A stretch of 64,000 nucleotides of DNA from positions 1,488,001-1,552,000 of the forward strand of contig NZ_JACGWV010000001.1 in assembly GCF_014137995.1 (NCBI RefSeq), written 5' to 3'. The translations under genes were made by a program, and so were the position numbers. The notes below the pieces were generated by a model. That model was not told where the DNA came from. It saw nothing but the letters and a program-made list of their open reading frames with translations, and ran no database searches. Positions 7,848-15,893 of the stretch are shown piece after piece. The stretch comes from Promicromonospora sukumoe (GTDB lineage: Bacteria > Actinomycetota > Actinomycetes > Actinomycetales > Cellulomonadaceae). How positions within the stretch are numbered: position 1 is the stretch's first letter; the number at the start of each line of letters is the position of its first letter.

Positions 7848-8735
7848 GTGACTTTCAGCGAGGGCGGGCAGTTCGAGGGCGGCCGGGTCCGCAAGGGTGG
7901 CGGACGCCGGGGCGCCGTCGGCGCGGGTGTCGGCGGCGGCGCGGCGCTCGTCATCGCGCTGCTCTACATGGTGCTGACCGGCAACAGCCCGGCCGACATC
8001 CTGGGGACCACCACGGACTCCGGGGGCGGCGGCGAGCAGGGCTACATCGGTGAGTGCACGGCCGAGCAGGCCAACAGCGACCCCGAGTGCCGCCTCAGCG
8101 CCGCCGTCGACTCGCTCGACGTGTACTGGGCCGAGACGCTGCCGGCACAGGGCGGCGTCGAGTACGCGATGCCCGAGGTCGTCAGCTTCGAAGGCGCCGT
8201 CGACACCGGCTGCGGTTCCGCGACGTCGGCCACGGGGCCGTTCTACTGCCCGGCCGACACCACCGTGTACGAGGACCTCTCGTTCTACGACCAGCTCTCC
8301 AGCCAGTTCGGTGCCGAGGGCGGGCCGCTGGCGGAGATGTACGTGACGGCGCACGAGTTCGGCCACCACATCGAGAACCAGCTCGGGCTGTTCGAGCGGG
8401 CCGACCGGTCGGGCACCGGCCCGGAGTCCGACTCGGTGCGCATCGAGCTCATGGCCGACTGCCTCGCCGGGATGTGGGCCGGCAACGCCGCGACCACCGT
8501 CGACCCGGACACCGGTGTCACGTTCCTCGAGCCCATCACCCGCGACGAGCTGGACCAGGCGCTGTCCGCCGCCGCGGCCGTCGGCGACGACAACATCCAG
8601 CGCCGCTCCGGCGGCGACGTGAACCCCGAGGCGTTCTCCCACGGCTCCAGCGAGCAGCGCGTGAAGTGGTTCTCGATCGGTTACGAGGGCGGCACCATCC
8701 AGGACTGCAACGCCCTGGACGCCCGCACCCTCTGA
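7848..8735 (+). CDS. Neutral zinc metallopeptidase (KPN_02809-like family)
   Basis: This 295-residue membrane-anchored protease has a basic Gly-rich N-terminus (to about 30), a single transmembrane helix (about 32-44) and a catalytic domain outside. The zinc site is HEFGH at 169-173, and the third ligand is probably the Glu in IELMADCLAGMWAG. Paired Cys residues (70/81 and 122/134) suggest disulphides. The family is widespread (putative neutral zinc metallopeptidase), and its physiological substrate is unknown. The GTG start is fixed by the leaderless -10. The C-terminal FSHGSSEQRVKWFSIGY is typical of the family. Confidence 0.9.
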   Translation: MTFSEGGQFEGGRVRKGGGRRGAVGAGVGGGAALVIALLYMVLTGNSPADILGTTTDSGGGGEQGYIGECTAEQANSDPECRLSAAVDSLDVYWAETLPAQGGVEYAMPEVVSFEGAVDTGCGSATSATGPFYCPADTTVYEDLSFYDQLSSQFGAEGGPLAEMYVTAHEFGHHIENQLGLFERADRSGTGPESDSVRIELMADCLAGMWAGNAATTVDPDTGVTFLEPITRDELDQALSAAAAVGDDNIQRRSGGDVNPEAFSHGSSEQRVKWFSIGYEGGTIQDCNALDARTL

Positions 8736-8738
8736 CGT

Positions 8739-8744
8739 TACGGT
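8739..8744 (+). promoter_or_regulatory. -10 element of the thrS leader transcript
   Basis: TACGGT is 7 bases before the ATG of the leader peptide at 8752, so the attenuator transcript would start almost at the leader peptide's first codon. Confidence 0.55.
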
Positions 8745-8751
8745 GGGCGGC

Positions 8752-8802
8752 ATGCACCTCAGCGCACGCACGACGACGCCGGACCCCTCCGGCGCGCGCT
8801 GA
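8752..8802 (+). CDS. Threonine leader peptide of the thrS attenuator
   Basis: A 16-codon frame encodes MHLSARTTTPDPSGAR and stops with TGA. It contains three consecutive ACG threonine codons. It lies between a TACGGT -10 hexamer and a strong terminator hairpin that precedes a threonyl-tRNA synthetase gene. This is the layout of a classical transcription attenuator, in which a ribosome stalled at Thr codons for lack of charged tRNA-Thr would prevent the hairpin from terminating transcription. Mechanism is inferred from position and codon content; the competing antiterminator structure was not derived. Confidence 0.75.
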   Translation: MHLSARTTTPDPSGAR

Positions 8803-8819
8803 CCTGCACCCAGCAACCC

Positions 8820-8848
8820 AGGCCCCGGAGCTCGCTCCGGGGCCTTTG
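8820..8848 (+). terminator. Attenuator hairpin upstream of thrS
   Basis: An 11-bp perfect stem (8820-8830 with 8835-8845) with a CTCG loop is followed by TTTG. It lies 17 bases after the leader peptide stop and about 50 bases before the synthetase gene, so it can only act as a premature terminator for the downstream gene or as a terminator for the zinc peptidase transcript. Confidence 0.8.
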
Positions 8849-8874
8849 TCATGCACGACGGCGGCAACCGGGCG

Positions 8875-8894
8875 GCTCCTCCCTCCTAAGGAGC
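8875..8894 (+). promoter_or_regulatory. thrS: RBS of thrS within a small hairpin
   Basis: AAGGAG (8888-8893) is the ribosome binding site of the ATG at 8901, with 7-base spacing. GCTCCT at 8875-8880 is complementary to AGGAGC at 8889-8894, so the site could be partly hidden in a short stem. Confidence 0.5.
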
Positions 8895-8900
8895 AATGCC

Positions 8901-10211
8901 ATGAACGTCCACGCACCGAACCAGCAGGCGCCCGATCGCCGTCCGGACGCCGCGGAACGGCCCGCCGTCCTCGACCATCGCGACCTCGGCCGGGACATGC
9001 GGATCTTCGACACCAGCCCGCTCGTCGGCCCCGGCCTGCCGCTCTGGCTGCCCGCCGGTGCCGCCGTCCGGTACGAGCTGGAGCAGTACGCGCGCGAGGT
9101 CGCGCTGCGCACCGGTTGCGAGCCCGTGTACTCGCCCGTGCTCGGCAAGCGCTCCCTCTTCGAGCGGTCGGGGCACTGGGCCAAGTTCGCCGACGACATG
9201 TTCCCGCCGATGTACCTCGGCGGCGGTCCCGACGACGACGCCGACCCCCTCGTGCTGCGGCCCGCCAACTGCCCGCACCACGCGCAGATCTACGCGTCCG
9301 AGCCGCGCTCCTACCGCGACCTGCCCGTGCGGTACTCGGAGCTCGCGCCCATGTTCCGCGCCGAGCGGTCCGGGGTGCTGTCCGGGCTGAGCCGGGTGCG
9401 GCAGATCAACCTGGACGACGCGCACGTCTTCTGCCGCCCCGACCAGGTCGCCGCCGAGGTGCGCACCGCCGTCGTCGCCGTGCTGGAGGTGCTCGACACC
9501 CTGGGCATCGACGTGTCGTACCTGCGCCTGTCCGGCCGTGACGACTCCCAGAAGTGGCTCGGCGAGCCCGGGCAGTGGGCCGCGGCCGAGGAGGCGCTGC
9601 GCGTCGTGCTCGACGACGTCGCGTCGCCCGCCGGCCTGCCCTGGCATGCCGAGGCCGGCGAGGCCGCGTTCTACGGCCCCAAGATCGACGTGCAGGTGCT
9701 CGACGCCCGCGGCCACGAGGAGACCCTCGCGACCGTGCAGCTCGACTTCAACCAGCCCGAACGGTTCGACCTGACCTACGTCGCCGCGTCCGGGGAGCGC
9801 GAACGGGTCGTGATGATCCACCGCGGCACCGTCGGCGCCATGGAGCGGATGGTCGCGTTCCTCCTGGAGCGGCACGGCGGCCGGCTCCCCTTCTGGCTCG
9901 CGCCCGTGCAGGTCTGCCTGCTCCCGCTGCCCGACGGCGGGGACGCGCTCGTGGACGACGTCGCCGCCGACCTGCGGGCCCGTGGCCTGCGCGTCCGCGT
10001 GGAACGGGACGGGTCGCTGGGCAACCGGATCCGGCTCGCCCGCGAGCGGCGGGACGCGCTGCTGGGCGTGCTCGGCGCGCGTGAGGCGGCGTCGGGCGCG
10101 GTGGCGGTGACCGACCCGGCGTCGGGCGCGAAGGCCTCCGTGCCCCTCGCGGAGCTGGGCGACCGCCTCGCGGACGCGGCGCGTCGGCGGGTGCCGCGCG
10201 TGTGCCTCTGA
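8901..10211 (+). CDS. thrS: Threonine--tRNA ligase lacking TGS and editing domains
   Basis: This 436-residue class II synthetase charges tRNA-Thr with threonine. It starts directly at the catalytic core, so the N1 (TGS) and N2 (editing) domains of the usual 640-700 residue enzyme are absent. The zinc ligands are intact by motif: Cys in RPANCPHH, His in DDAHVFC, His in MIHRGTVGAMER. Motif 2 (MFRAERSG) and motif 3 (HRGTVGAMER) are present. The C-terminal third is an anticodon-binding domain (LAPVQVCLLPL onward). Such short enzymes usually coexist with a full-length copy and are controlled separately or confer drug tolerance. A full-length copy elsewhere is expected but not seen here. Expression is probably attenuation-controlled. 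Confidence 0.92.
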   Translation: MNVHAPNQQAPDRRPDAAERPAVLDHRDLGRDMRIFDTSPLVGPGLPLWLPAGAAVRYELEQYAREVALRTGCEPVYSPVLGKRSLFERSGHWAKFADDMFPPMYLGGGPDDDADPLVLRPANCPHHAQIYASEPRSYRDLPVRYSELAPMFRAERSGVLSGLSRVRQINLDDAHVFCRPDQVAAEVRTAVVAVLEVLDTLGIDVSYLRLSGRDDSQKWLGEPGQWAAAEEALRVVLDDVASPAGLPWHAEAGEAAFYGPKIDVQVLDARGHEETLATVQLDFNQPERFDLTYVAASGERERVVMIHRGTVGAMERMVAFLLERHGGRLPFWLAPVQVCLLPLPDGGDALVDDVAADLRARGLRVRVERDGSLGNRIRLARERRDALLGVLGAREAASGAVAVTDPASGAKASVPLAELGDRLADAARRRVPRVCL

Positions 10212-10214
10212 CCC

Positions 10215-10871
10215 TCAGCGCGCCCAGGTGCGCCGGTCGCGGGCCGCGAGGTGGACGATCTCCAGCTCGCGGTCCGTCAGCACCGGCCGCCGGTCCTCCA
10301 GCCACGGCACGAGCTCCCGCGTGGTGAGCACCTCGACGCCCTCGCGAGAGCCCACCACGCGGGGCTCCTTGGTGCGGACGAAGACGATCACGGGCGTCAC
10401 CGTGACCGGCACGCGCGTGGCCCGGCCGAGGATCTCCTGGGTGCGGCGCGCTTCGTTCCAGGCGGCCTCGGCCGTGACCTCGTGCGACGGGCGGAAGATG
10501 GTGTGCATCGTGAAGACGCCGCCGGGCCCGATCACGAGCTGGTCGAGCTCCAGGGCGCCGCCGTCGGCCTGGACCGACTGGAGCACCCGCCAGGCGGGGC
10601 GTCGGGCCACGAGCTCCCAGAGCTCGGCCGCGGCGGCGCGCGCCCCGGTGATCCGGCGCCGCATCTCGCGGTGGTACTCGTCGGGCCGTCCGGTCAGCCG
10701 TCCGCGCAGGACCGCCGTGGTGTGCTGCTTGAAGTACGTGCGCCGCCGGGCGATCAGGTGCTTCGCCGGCCGGTTGCCCGTGAGGTCGTCACCGCCCGTC
10801 AGGCGGCCGGCGCGCAGCAGCGGCAGCGCGTCGGTGACGGTGACTGGAACGCTGGTCGTCTCAGTGCCCAT
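10215..10871 (-). CDS. NERD-domain protein
   Basis: This 218-residue cytosolic protein has a nuclease-related (NERD-like) core in its second half. ELDQLVIGPGGVFTMHT is the characteristic acidic-strand plus Gly turn, and VTVTPVIVFVRTKE corresponds to the following strand. The N-terminal half is basic and helical. In canonical NERD proteins a Lys follows the GVF strand (as in restriction-endonuclease-like folds); here it is replaced (TMHTIFR), so nuclease activity is doubtful. The minus-strand start is preceded by TAACGT with 7 bases, consistent with leaderless expression. It is convergent with thrS, leaving only 3 bases between the stops. Confidence 0.72.
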   Translation of the reverse strand: MGTETTSVPVTVTDALPLLRAGRLTGGDDLTGNRPAKHLIARRRTYFKQHTTAVLRGRLTGRPDEYHREMRRRITGARAAAAELWELVARRPAWRVLQSVQADGGALELDQLVIGPGGVFTMHTIFRPSHEVTAEAAWNEARRTQEILGRATRVPVTVTPVIVFVRTKEPRVVGSREGVEVLTTRELVPWLEDRRPVLTDRELEIVHLAARDRRTWAR

Positions 10872-10925
10872 GGGGCGGACGTTACGTCCGCGTTGCCATG
10901 TGCGCGCGTTCTGACGGTGAAGTGA

Positions 10926-12170
10926 TCACTCACCTGCGGCGTCGCCCGCGGTGCCCGGAGCGGCGTCGGCCCTGCCGCCCGGGAACGCCCGGCGCGTCAC
11001 CAGCACCACCACCAGCGCGGCCACCACGAGCACCGCCCCGGTGTACGGCAGGACGTCGATGCCCGCGCCGTCGAGCACGAGCGCCCCGAGCGCCGCGCCG
11101 CCGCCGATACCGATGTTCGCCGTCGCGTTGACCAGCGCCCCGACGACGTCGGGCGAGGCTCCGCGCGTCCGGATCGCCGCCGTCTGGAAGACGGCCGCCA
11201 CGGCACCGAAGCCGATGCTCCAGACGGCCGCCGCGGCGAGCGTGCCCACGGTCCCGGGGAACGCGACGCCGAGGGCGAGCACCCCGGCCGCGACCACGGA
11301 CAGGGTGATCACGGTGGTCTGCCGGAGCCGCACGTCGAGCCGCGCGGCGGCGAACGCGGCACCGACCAGCCCGAGCGCGCCGATCAGCAGCAGGGCCGGC
11401 CCGAGCGCGGCGGTGGCGAGCCCGGCGGCCAGGAGCAGCACGGAGATGTAGGTGTAGACCGTGAAGTGGCCCAGGTAGGCCAGGGCGTTGGCCGTGCTGA
11501 CCTGGGCGAGCGCGGTGCGGCGGGCGCCGCGGGCGGCGTCGGCCGGGGGAGTGCCGCCGCCCGGGACGGACGGCAGCAGCCACGCCGTGAGCCCGCACGC
11601 GACGGCGCACACGACCGTCAGGACGACGAACGTGGTGCGCCAGCCGACGGCGGTGCCCAGCGACGTCGACAGCGGGACGCCAAGGATGAACCCGGCCGAG
11701 GCGCCCAGCGTGACCAGCGCGAGCGCGCGGCCGGCGAGGTGCGGGCGTACCAGGCGTGACGCGTACCCGATGCTCACCGAGAAGAACACCGCGTGGGCCG
11801 CCCCGCCCAGCGCGCGCGCCGTGGCGACGACGGCGAACGTGGGGGCGAGCGCGACGATCACGTTGCTCACCGTGTAGACGACGAGGGTGCCCAGCAGCAG
11901 GGACTTGCGCGGCAGCCGGCGCGTGGCCGACGTCAGCGGCAGGGCGAGCGCCGCGACCATGAAGGCGTACGCGGTGACCAGGAGGCCCGCGAGCGACTCG
12001 GAGACGTCGAGGTCGTCGCTGATCAGCGGGAGCAGGCCCACGGGGACCAGCTCGGTGGTGACGGCGACGAACGTCGCGAGGGCCAGTGCGAACAGCCCGC
12101 CGGCCGCCTCGCGGACGTCTCCGGGCTGCCAGCCGGCGGCGTCGGCGCGTGAAGGGGGCATGGGTCCCAT
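10926..12170 (-). CDS. MFS efflux transporter (DHA1 family)
   Basis: This protein of about 414 residues has twelve predicted membrane helices. It starts with FALALATFVAVTTELVPVGL, and the family A-motif appears as SATRRLPRKSLLLG after the second helix. The motif-C-like Gly/Pro-rich LGASAGFILGVPLST in helix 5 indicates an antiporter. It resembles CmlR/AraJ-type drug or sugar efflux carriers. The substrate is unknown. Start codons at 12170 and 12161 are both possible and neither has a clear RBS; longer upstream reading overlaps the divergent ABC-F promoter and is not credible. It is divergent from the ABC-F gene, so both may respond to ribosome-targeting antibiotics. Confidence 0.88.
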   Translation of the reverse strand: MGPMPPSRADAAGWQPGDVREAAGGLFALALATFVAVTTELVPVGLLPLISDDLDVSESLAGLLVTAYAFMVAALALPLTSATRRLPRKSLLLGTLVVYTVSNVIVALAPTFAVVATARALGGAAHAVFFSVSIGYASRLVRPHLAGRALALVTLGASAGFILGVPLSTSLGTAVGWRTTFVVLTVVCAVACGLTAWLLPSVPGGGTPPADAARGARRTALAQVSTANALAYLGHFTVYTYISVLLLAAGLATAALGPALLLIGALGLVGAAFAAARLDVRLRQTTVITLSVVAAGVLALGVAFPGTVGTLAAAAVWSIGFGAVAAVFQTAAIRTRGASPDVVGALVNATANIGIGGGAALGALVLDGAGIDVLPYTGAVLVVAALVVVLVTRRAFPGGRADAAPGTAGDAAGE

Positions 12171-12214
12171 GGTGACATTCGTCGCGACCCGCCCGATGCC
12201 GCAGTCGCACCCCC

Positions 12215-12220
12215 TAGACT
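12215..12220 (+). promoter_or_regulatory. -10 element of the ABC-F gene
   Basis: TAGACT lies about 70 bases before the GTG start, which would give a leader of about 60 bases in the transcript. Confidence 0.45.
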
Positions 12221-12288
12221 GGACCGGCCCCCGCCGCCGTGGGCCGATCCACCCTGCCACCACCCCCCTGACCGTGAGGAACACCTGC

Positions 12289-13887
12289 GTGATCACTGCC
12301 CATGGCGTCGAGCTGCGCGTCGGCGCGCGCGTGCTGCTGAGCGAGGCAACCTTCCGGGTCGCCTCGGGCGACCGGATCGGCCTGGTCGGCCGCAACGGTG
12401 CCGGCAAGACCACGCTGACCAAGACCCTCGCGGGGGAGACCCAGCCGACGGGCGGGCAGATCGTGCGCGGCACCGACATCGGGTACCTGCCGCAGGACCC
12501 GCGCACGGGTGACCTCGAGGTGCTCGCGATGAACCGCGTGCTCTCGGCGCGAAACCTCGACCACGTCATCACGCAGATGCGCCAGGCCGAGGGCGAGATG
12601 GCGTCGGCCGACCCGGCCACGCAGGCCGCCGCGCTGGACCGGTACCCCCGGCTGGAGGCGCGGTTCCTCGCGGCGGGCGGGTACGCCGCCGAGTCCGAGG
12701 CGCAGATCATCACGGCGAACCTCGGCCTGGACGAACGCGTGCTGGGCCAGCCCCTGAGCACCCTCTCCGGCGGTCAGCGCCGCCGGATCGAGCTGGCGCG
12801 CATCCTGTTCAGCGGCGTCGAGACGCTGCTGCTGGACGAGCCGACCAACCACCTCGACGCCGACTCGATCATCTGGCTGCGTGACTACCTCAAGGCGTAC
12901 AACGGCGGGTTCATCGTGATCAGCCACGACGTCGACCTGCTGCGCGCCACGGTGAACAAGGTGTTCCACCTGGACGCCAACCGGGGTGAACTGGACCAGT
13001 ACAACATGGGCTGGGACACCTACCTGGAGCAGCGCGAGACGGACGAGCGCCGTCGTCGGCGCGAGCGGGCCAACGCCGAGAAGAAGGCGGGCACACTGCT
13101 CGCCCAGGCCGAGAAGATGCGCGCCAAGGCGACCAAGGCGACCGCCGCGCAGAACATGATCAAGCGCGCCGAGAAGATGCTCGGCGGCCTGGAGAGCGAG
13201 CGCGCCTCGGACCGCGTGGCCAAGCTCCGCTTCCCGACGCCGGCGCCCTGCGGGCGCACGCCGCTGACCGCCGCCGGGCTGTCCAAGGCGTACGGGTCGC
13301 AGGAGGTGTTCGCCGGGGTGGACCTGGCGATCGACCGCGGCTCGCGCGTCGTCATCCTCGGCTTCAACGGCGCGGGCAAGACGACACTGCTGCGTATCCT
13401 CGCGGGCGTCGAGGCCCCGGACACCGGCGAGGTGATCCCGGGCCACGGTCTCAAGCTCGGTTACTACGCCCAGGAGCACGACACGCTCGACATGAACGCG
13501 ACCGTCGTCGAGAACCTGCGCCACGCGGCCCCGGACCTCACCGACACGCAGGTGCGCTCCGTGCTGGGCTCGTTCCTGTTCAGCGGTGACGACGCCGAGA
13601 AGCCCGCCAACGTGCTCTCCGGCGGCGAGAAGACGCGGCTGGCGCTGGCGACGATCGTCGTGTCCGGCGCGAACGTGCTGCTCCTGGACGAGCCCACCAA
13701 CAACCTCGACCCCGCCTCCCGCGCTGAGATCCTCGGCGCGCTCAAGACGTACGAGGGCGCGGTCGTGATGGTGACCCACGACGACGGCGCCGTCGAGGCC
13801 CTGGAGCCCGAGCGCGTGCTGCTCCTGCCCGACGGCGACGAGGACCTCTGGAACGACAGCTACCAGGAGCTCGTCTCCCTCGCGTGA
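12289..13887 (+). CDS. ABC-F family ribosome-associated ATPase (Rv1473-like)
   Basis: This 532-residue protein has two ABC ATPase domains and no membrane segments. Walker A motifs are GRNGAGKTT (N-terminal) and GFNGAGKTT (C-terminal). Signatures are LSGGQRRRIELA and LSGGEKTRLALA, and Walker B segments end LLLDEPTNHLDAD and LLLDEPTNNLDP. The basic linker (ERRRRRERANAEKKAGTL) lies between the domains, as expected for ABC-F factors that act at the ribosomal E site. The whole sequence closely follows the mycobacterial Rv1473 type, annotated as a macrolide-resistance ABC protein. The GTG start at 12289 has GTGAGGA 8 bases upstream. An in-frame GTG at 12274 is an alternative. Confidence 0.93.
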   Translation: MITAHGVELRVGARVLLSEATFRVASGDRIGLVGRNGAGKTTLTKTLAGETQPTGGQIVRGTDIGYLPQDPRTGDLEVLAMNRVLSARNLDHVITQMRQAEGEMASADPATQAAALDRYPRLEARFLAAGGYAAESEAQIITANLGLDERVLGQPLSTLSGGQRRRIELARILFSGVETLLLDEPTNHLDADSIIWLRDYLKAYNGGFIVISHDVDLLRATVNKVFHLDANRGELDQYNMGWDTYLEQRETDERRRRRERANAEKKAGTLLAQAEKMRAKATKATAAQNMIKRAEKMLGGLESERASDRVAKLRFPTPAPCGRTPLTAAGLSKAYGSQEVFAGVDLAIDRGSRVVILGFNGAGKTTLLRILAGVEAPDTGEVIPGHGLKLGYYAQEHDTLDMNATVVENLRHAAPDLTDTQVRSVLGSFLFSGDDAEKPANVLSGGEKTRLALATIVVSGANVLLLDEPTNNLDPASRAEILGALKTYEGAVVMVTHDDGAVEALEPERVLLLPDGDEDLWNDSYQELVSLA

Positions 13888-13919
13888 TCTCGGCGACCGA
13901 GCCTGACGGCCCGACCGCT

Positions 13920-14079
13920 GGTCGAGCTTGTCGAGACCTCTTGGACCCCTCGGGGAGACCGTAGAACTCCGGGTCGTGTTGCTCTGCGTAGACAATGTCT
14001 ACGCAGAGCAACAGAGCCCGGGGACGTGGTGCTTTCCCGGGGACCTTGTTCGTGCCGAGGGGTCTCGACAAGCTTGACC
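13920..14079. repeat. REP-like composite element between convergent genes
   Basis: GGTCGAGCTTGTCGAGACC (13920-13938) and its inverted near-copy (14061-14079) border the space between the ABC-F and SURF1 genes. ACCCCTCGG and CCGAGGGGT just inside them extend the inverted arrangement. A perfect palindrome lies at the centre. Closely related 19-mers occur at 55.7 kb, so this is a dispersed family. Confidence 0.75.
13978..14012. repeat. 35-bp perfect palindrome (arms 17, 1-base loop)
   Basis: Bases 13978-13994 pair perfectly with 13996-14012 around a single A. It lies between convergent ABC-F and SURF1 genes and has no T-run on either side, so if it terminates transcription it would be of the U-less type. 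Confidence 0.85.
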
Positions 14080-14095
14080 GGCGGACGGCCGGGGC

Positions 14096-15037
14096 TCAGC
14101 GGAGCTGGGCCTCGATGAGCGCGTCCTCCTCGTCCTCCGCGCTCGGCCGACGGTCGCGCGGCTGCCGGCGGGCGCGCACGCCCTCGGCGTCGGCCAGGTC
14201 CTCGGAGGCCAGCAGCAGGTCACCCGCGGAGACGTTCTCCCCGCGCAGCGCCCCGCGCTCGCGGCGCCACAGCAGCACGTAGCCGGCGATCGCGCCGATC
14301 GCGAAGATGCCCCACTGGAACGCGTACGACAGGTGCGACCCGGGGTCCGTGTTGGGCTTGGGCAGCGTGGCGAGCGAGATCCCGGGCGCCGGCTGCTCGG
14401 ACCGCAGCGCGCCGTACGCGCCGACGGTCCGCCCCTCGGCCCAGCCCGCGCCGGACGGCCCCGCCGCGAGCACCTGCGCCGTCGAGATCGCCTGCACCTG
14501 CCCCGCGGGGGCGCCGCGGGACGACGCGGGCTCGTCCGCCCGCAGGGAGACGACCGCGGTCACCGTGCCCGACGGCGGCGCGGGGAACGCATCGGGCTCA
14601 GCGCCGTCGGACCCGAGCGGCACCGTGCCGCGGTCCACGACCACCACGACCTCCTGGCCGTCCGGCAGGCGTGCCTCGAACGGCACCAGCACGTGGTACC
14701 CGTTCTGGCCGGCGACGGGCCGGTTGCGCAGCAGCACCGTCGCGTCGGTGACGTAGGTGCCCCGCAGCTCGACCGGGCGCCAGACGTCGGACTCCGGGAC
14801 GACTGCCCCCGGCCCCGGCAGGACCTCGTCCACGGGCACGGCGGGCGCGGACCAGTTGTTCTCGATGCGGTCGATCTCGATCTCGCGCGACTCGTACCGG
14901 TTCCACTGCCAGCGCCCGGCGAGCAGGCACAGCGCGGCCAGGACGACGGCGGCGACCGCCAGGATCACCCACTGGCGGGTCGTGCGGGGGCCGCGGGCGT
15001 CGTCGGGCATCGGGGCGAGCACCGAGGTATCGGTCAC
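14096..15037 (-). CDS. SURF1 family cytochrome oxidase biogenesis protein
   Basis: This 313-residue protein has two transmembrane helices: WVILAVAAVVLAALCLLAGRWQ near residues 23-44, and LSYAFQWGIFAIGAIAGYVLLW near 240-262. They flank an extracytoplasmic domain, the standard SURF1 topology. The conserved GRWQWNRYE after helix 1, the central LLRNRPVAGQNGYHVLVPF and the HLSYAFQW at helix 2 are family hallmarks. SURF1 helps insert haem a/a3 in cytochrome c oxidase. Its start overlaps the upstream 83-residue gene by 4 bases. The C-terminal tail is acidic and unconserved. Confidence 0.92.
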   Translation of the reverse strand: MTDTSVLAPMPDDARGPRTTRQWVILAVAAVVLAALCLLAGRWQWNRYESREIEIDRIENNWSAPAVPVDEVLPGPGAVVPESDVWRPVELRGTYVTDATVLLRNRPVAGQNGYHVLVPFEARLPDGQEVVVVVDRGTVPLGSDGAEPDAFPAPPSGTVTAVVSLRADEPASSRGAPAGQVQAISTAQVLAAGPSGAGWAEGRTVGAYGALRSEQPAPGISLATLPKPNTDPGSHLSYAFQWGIFAIGAIAGYVLLWRRERGALRGENVSAGDLLLASEDLADAEGVRARRQPRDRRPSAEDEEDALIEAQLR

Positions 15038-15285
15038 GACACCCGGTCCAGTTCCGCGACCGCCACCGTCTGCTTCCAGAAGGACCGCGCGCCCAGGAAC
15101 TGCTCCAGGTGCTCACGGTGCTCGTCGCACGCGAGCCACACCTTGCGCCGCTCGGGCGTGTGCAGCTTCGGGTTGTTCCAGAGCAGCCCCCACGCGGCCT
15201 GCTCGCGGCAGCCCTTGGCGCTGCAGATCAGCTCGCCGTCGGGAACGGGGTCGGGTGCGGGACCCGAGAGTCCGAGGAGGTCCAT
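15034..15285 (-). CDS. Conserved actinobacterial 83-residue protein, possible zinc-binding
   Basis: This small protein contains ICSAKGCREQAAWGLLWNNPKLH and WLACDEHREHLEQFLGAR. The CSxxGC and CxxH pairs could bind one metal ion. Such proteins are common next to SURF1 and DUF3099 genes in actinobacteria, but I know of no assigned function. Its ATG directly abuts the stop of the DUF3099 gene, and its end overlaps the SURF1 start by 4 bases, so the three are translationally coupled. A role in respiratory-chain assembly is only suggested by context. Confidence 0.75.
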   Translation of the reverse strand: MDLLGLSGPAPDPVPDGELICSAKGCREQAAWGLLWNNPKLHTPERRKVWLACDEHREHLEQFLGARSFWKQTVAVAELDRVS

Positions 15286-15639
15286 TCAGTCGTCCACGTG
15301 GTTGATCACGCGGCCCTGGCCCTGGCCGTCCTCGCCCTGGTGTGCGGCCGGGGGCGCTTCCTCGGGCAGCTCCTCCAGCATGGGGGCGGCCTGCGGGGTG
15401 ACGGGGGAGGTGTCGTGCGTCGTGTGGTCCCGGCCGGCGTTCGCGACCAGCACCGCCGAGTACGGCAGCACCACCGCGGCGGCCACCAGCGCCCAGCGGA
15501 TCCAGCCGTCGACCAGCACGGCGCCGATGATGCAGACCACGCGGATGGACATCTGGATGAGGTAGCTGCGTGTCCGGCGCGCCTGGTCCACCGCCAACGG
15601 CTCCTGGGCCGAGGTGATGGAGGGAACCGGCTCGTTCAT
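15286..15639 (-). CDS. DUF3099 family membrane protein
   Basis: This 117-residue protein has two short membrane helices (IRVVCIIGAVLVDGWIRWALVAAAVVLPYSAVLVA region), preceded by the family motif SAQEPLAVDQARRTRSY and followed by an acidic, Pro/Gly-rich cytosolic tail. DUF3099 proteins are actinobacterial and uncharacterised. It is the first gene of the operon with the 83-residue protein and SURF1. The start is fixed by TAGACT exactly 6 bases upstream (leaderless). Confidence 0.88.
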   Translation of the reverse strand: MNEPVPSITSAQEPLAVDQARRTRSYLIQMSIRVVCIIGAVLVDGWIRWALVAAAVVLPYSAVLVANAGRDHTTHDTSPVTPQAAPMLEELPEEAPPAAHQGEDGQGQGRVINHVDD

Positions 15640-15645
15640 GCTGCC

Positions 15646-15651
15646 AGTCTA
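15646..15651 (-). promoter_or_regulatory. -10 element of the DUF3099-SURF1 operon
   Basis: The minus strand reads TAGACT, 6 bases before the ATG at 15639. Confidence 0.6.
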
Positions 15652-15798
15652 CGTGCGCTCCACGACGTCGGACGCGATGCCGACGCATCTCACACGGCTC
15701 CGGACGTTTCGGACACGCGGCGGGTTGTTGTAGGAAACCGACAAGGACCGGTGCATCCCTGTGGCCCGCCGCGCGCGGCGCGCGTCCGACGCGCGGGG

Positions 15799-15804
15799 TA
15801 GCGT
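15799..15804 (+). promoter_or_regulatory. fabG: Candidate -10 element of fabG
   Basis: TAGCGT sits about 90 bases before the GTG start, giving a leader of roughly 83 bases. It is the best match in the 250-base gap between the DUF3099 promoter and fabG. Confidence 0.35.
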
Positions 15805-15893
15805 CGCAGCGGACCCGGATCGACCCAGGTCCCGGCCGCGGCCCCCAGCCTTGCGCGGCCCCCTTGCGAAAGCCCAGCATCGAGGAGCCTCAG

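Noticed and set aside
12171..12761. 197-residue N-terminal extension of the MFS transporter
   Set aside because: It overlaps the start and first domain of the ABC-F gene in antisense and has no transporter-like sequence.
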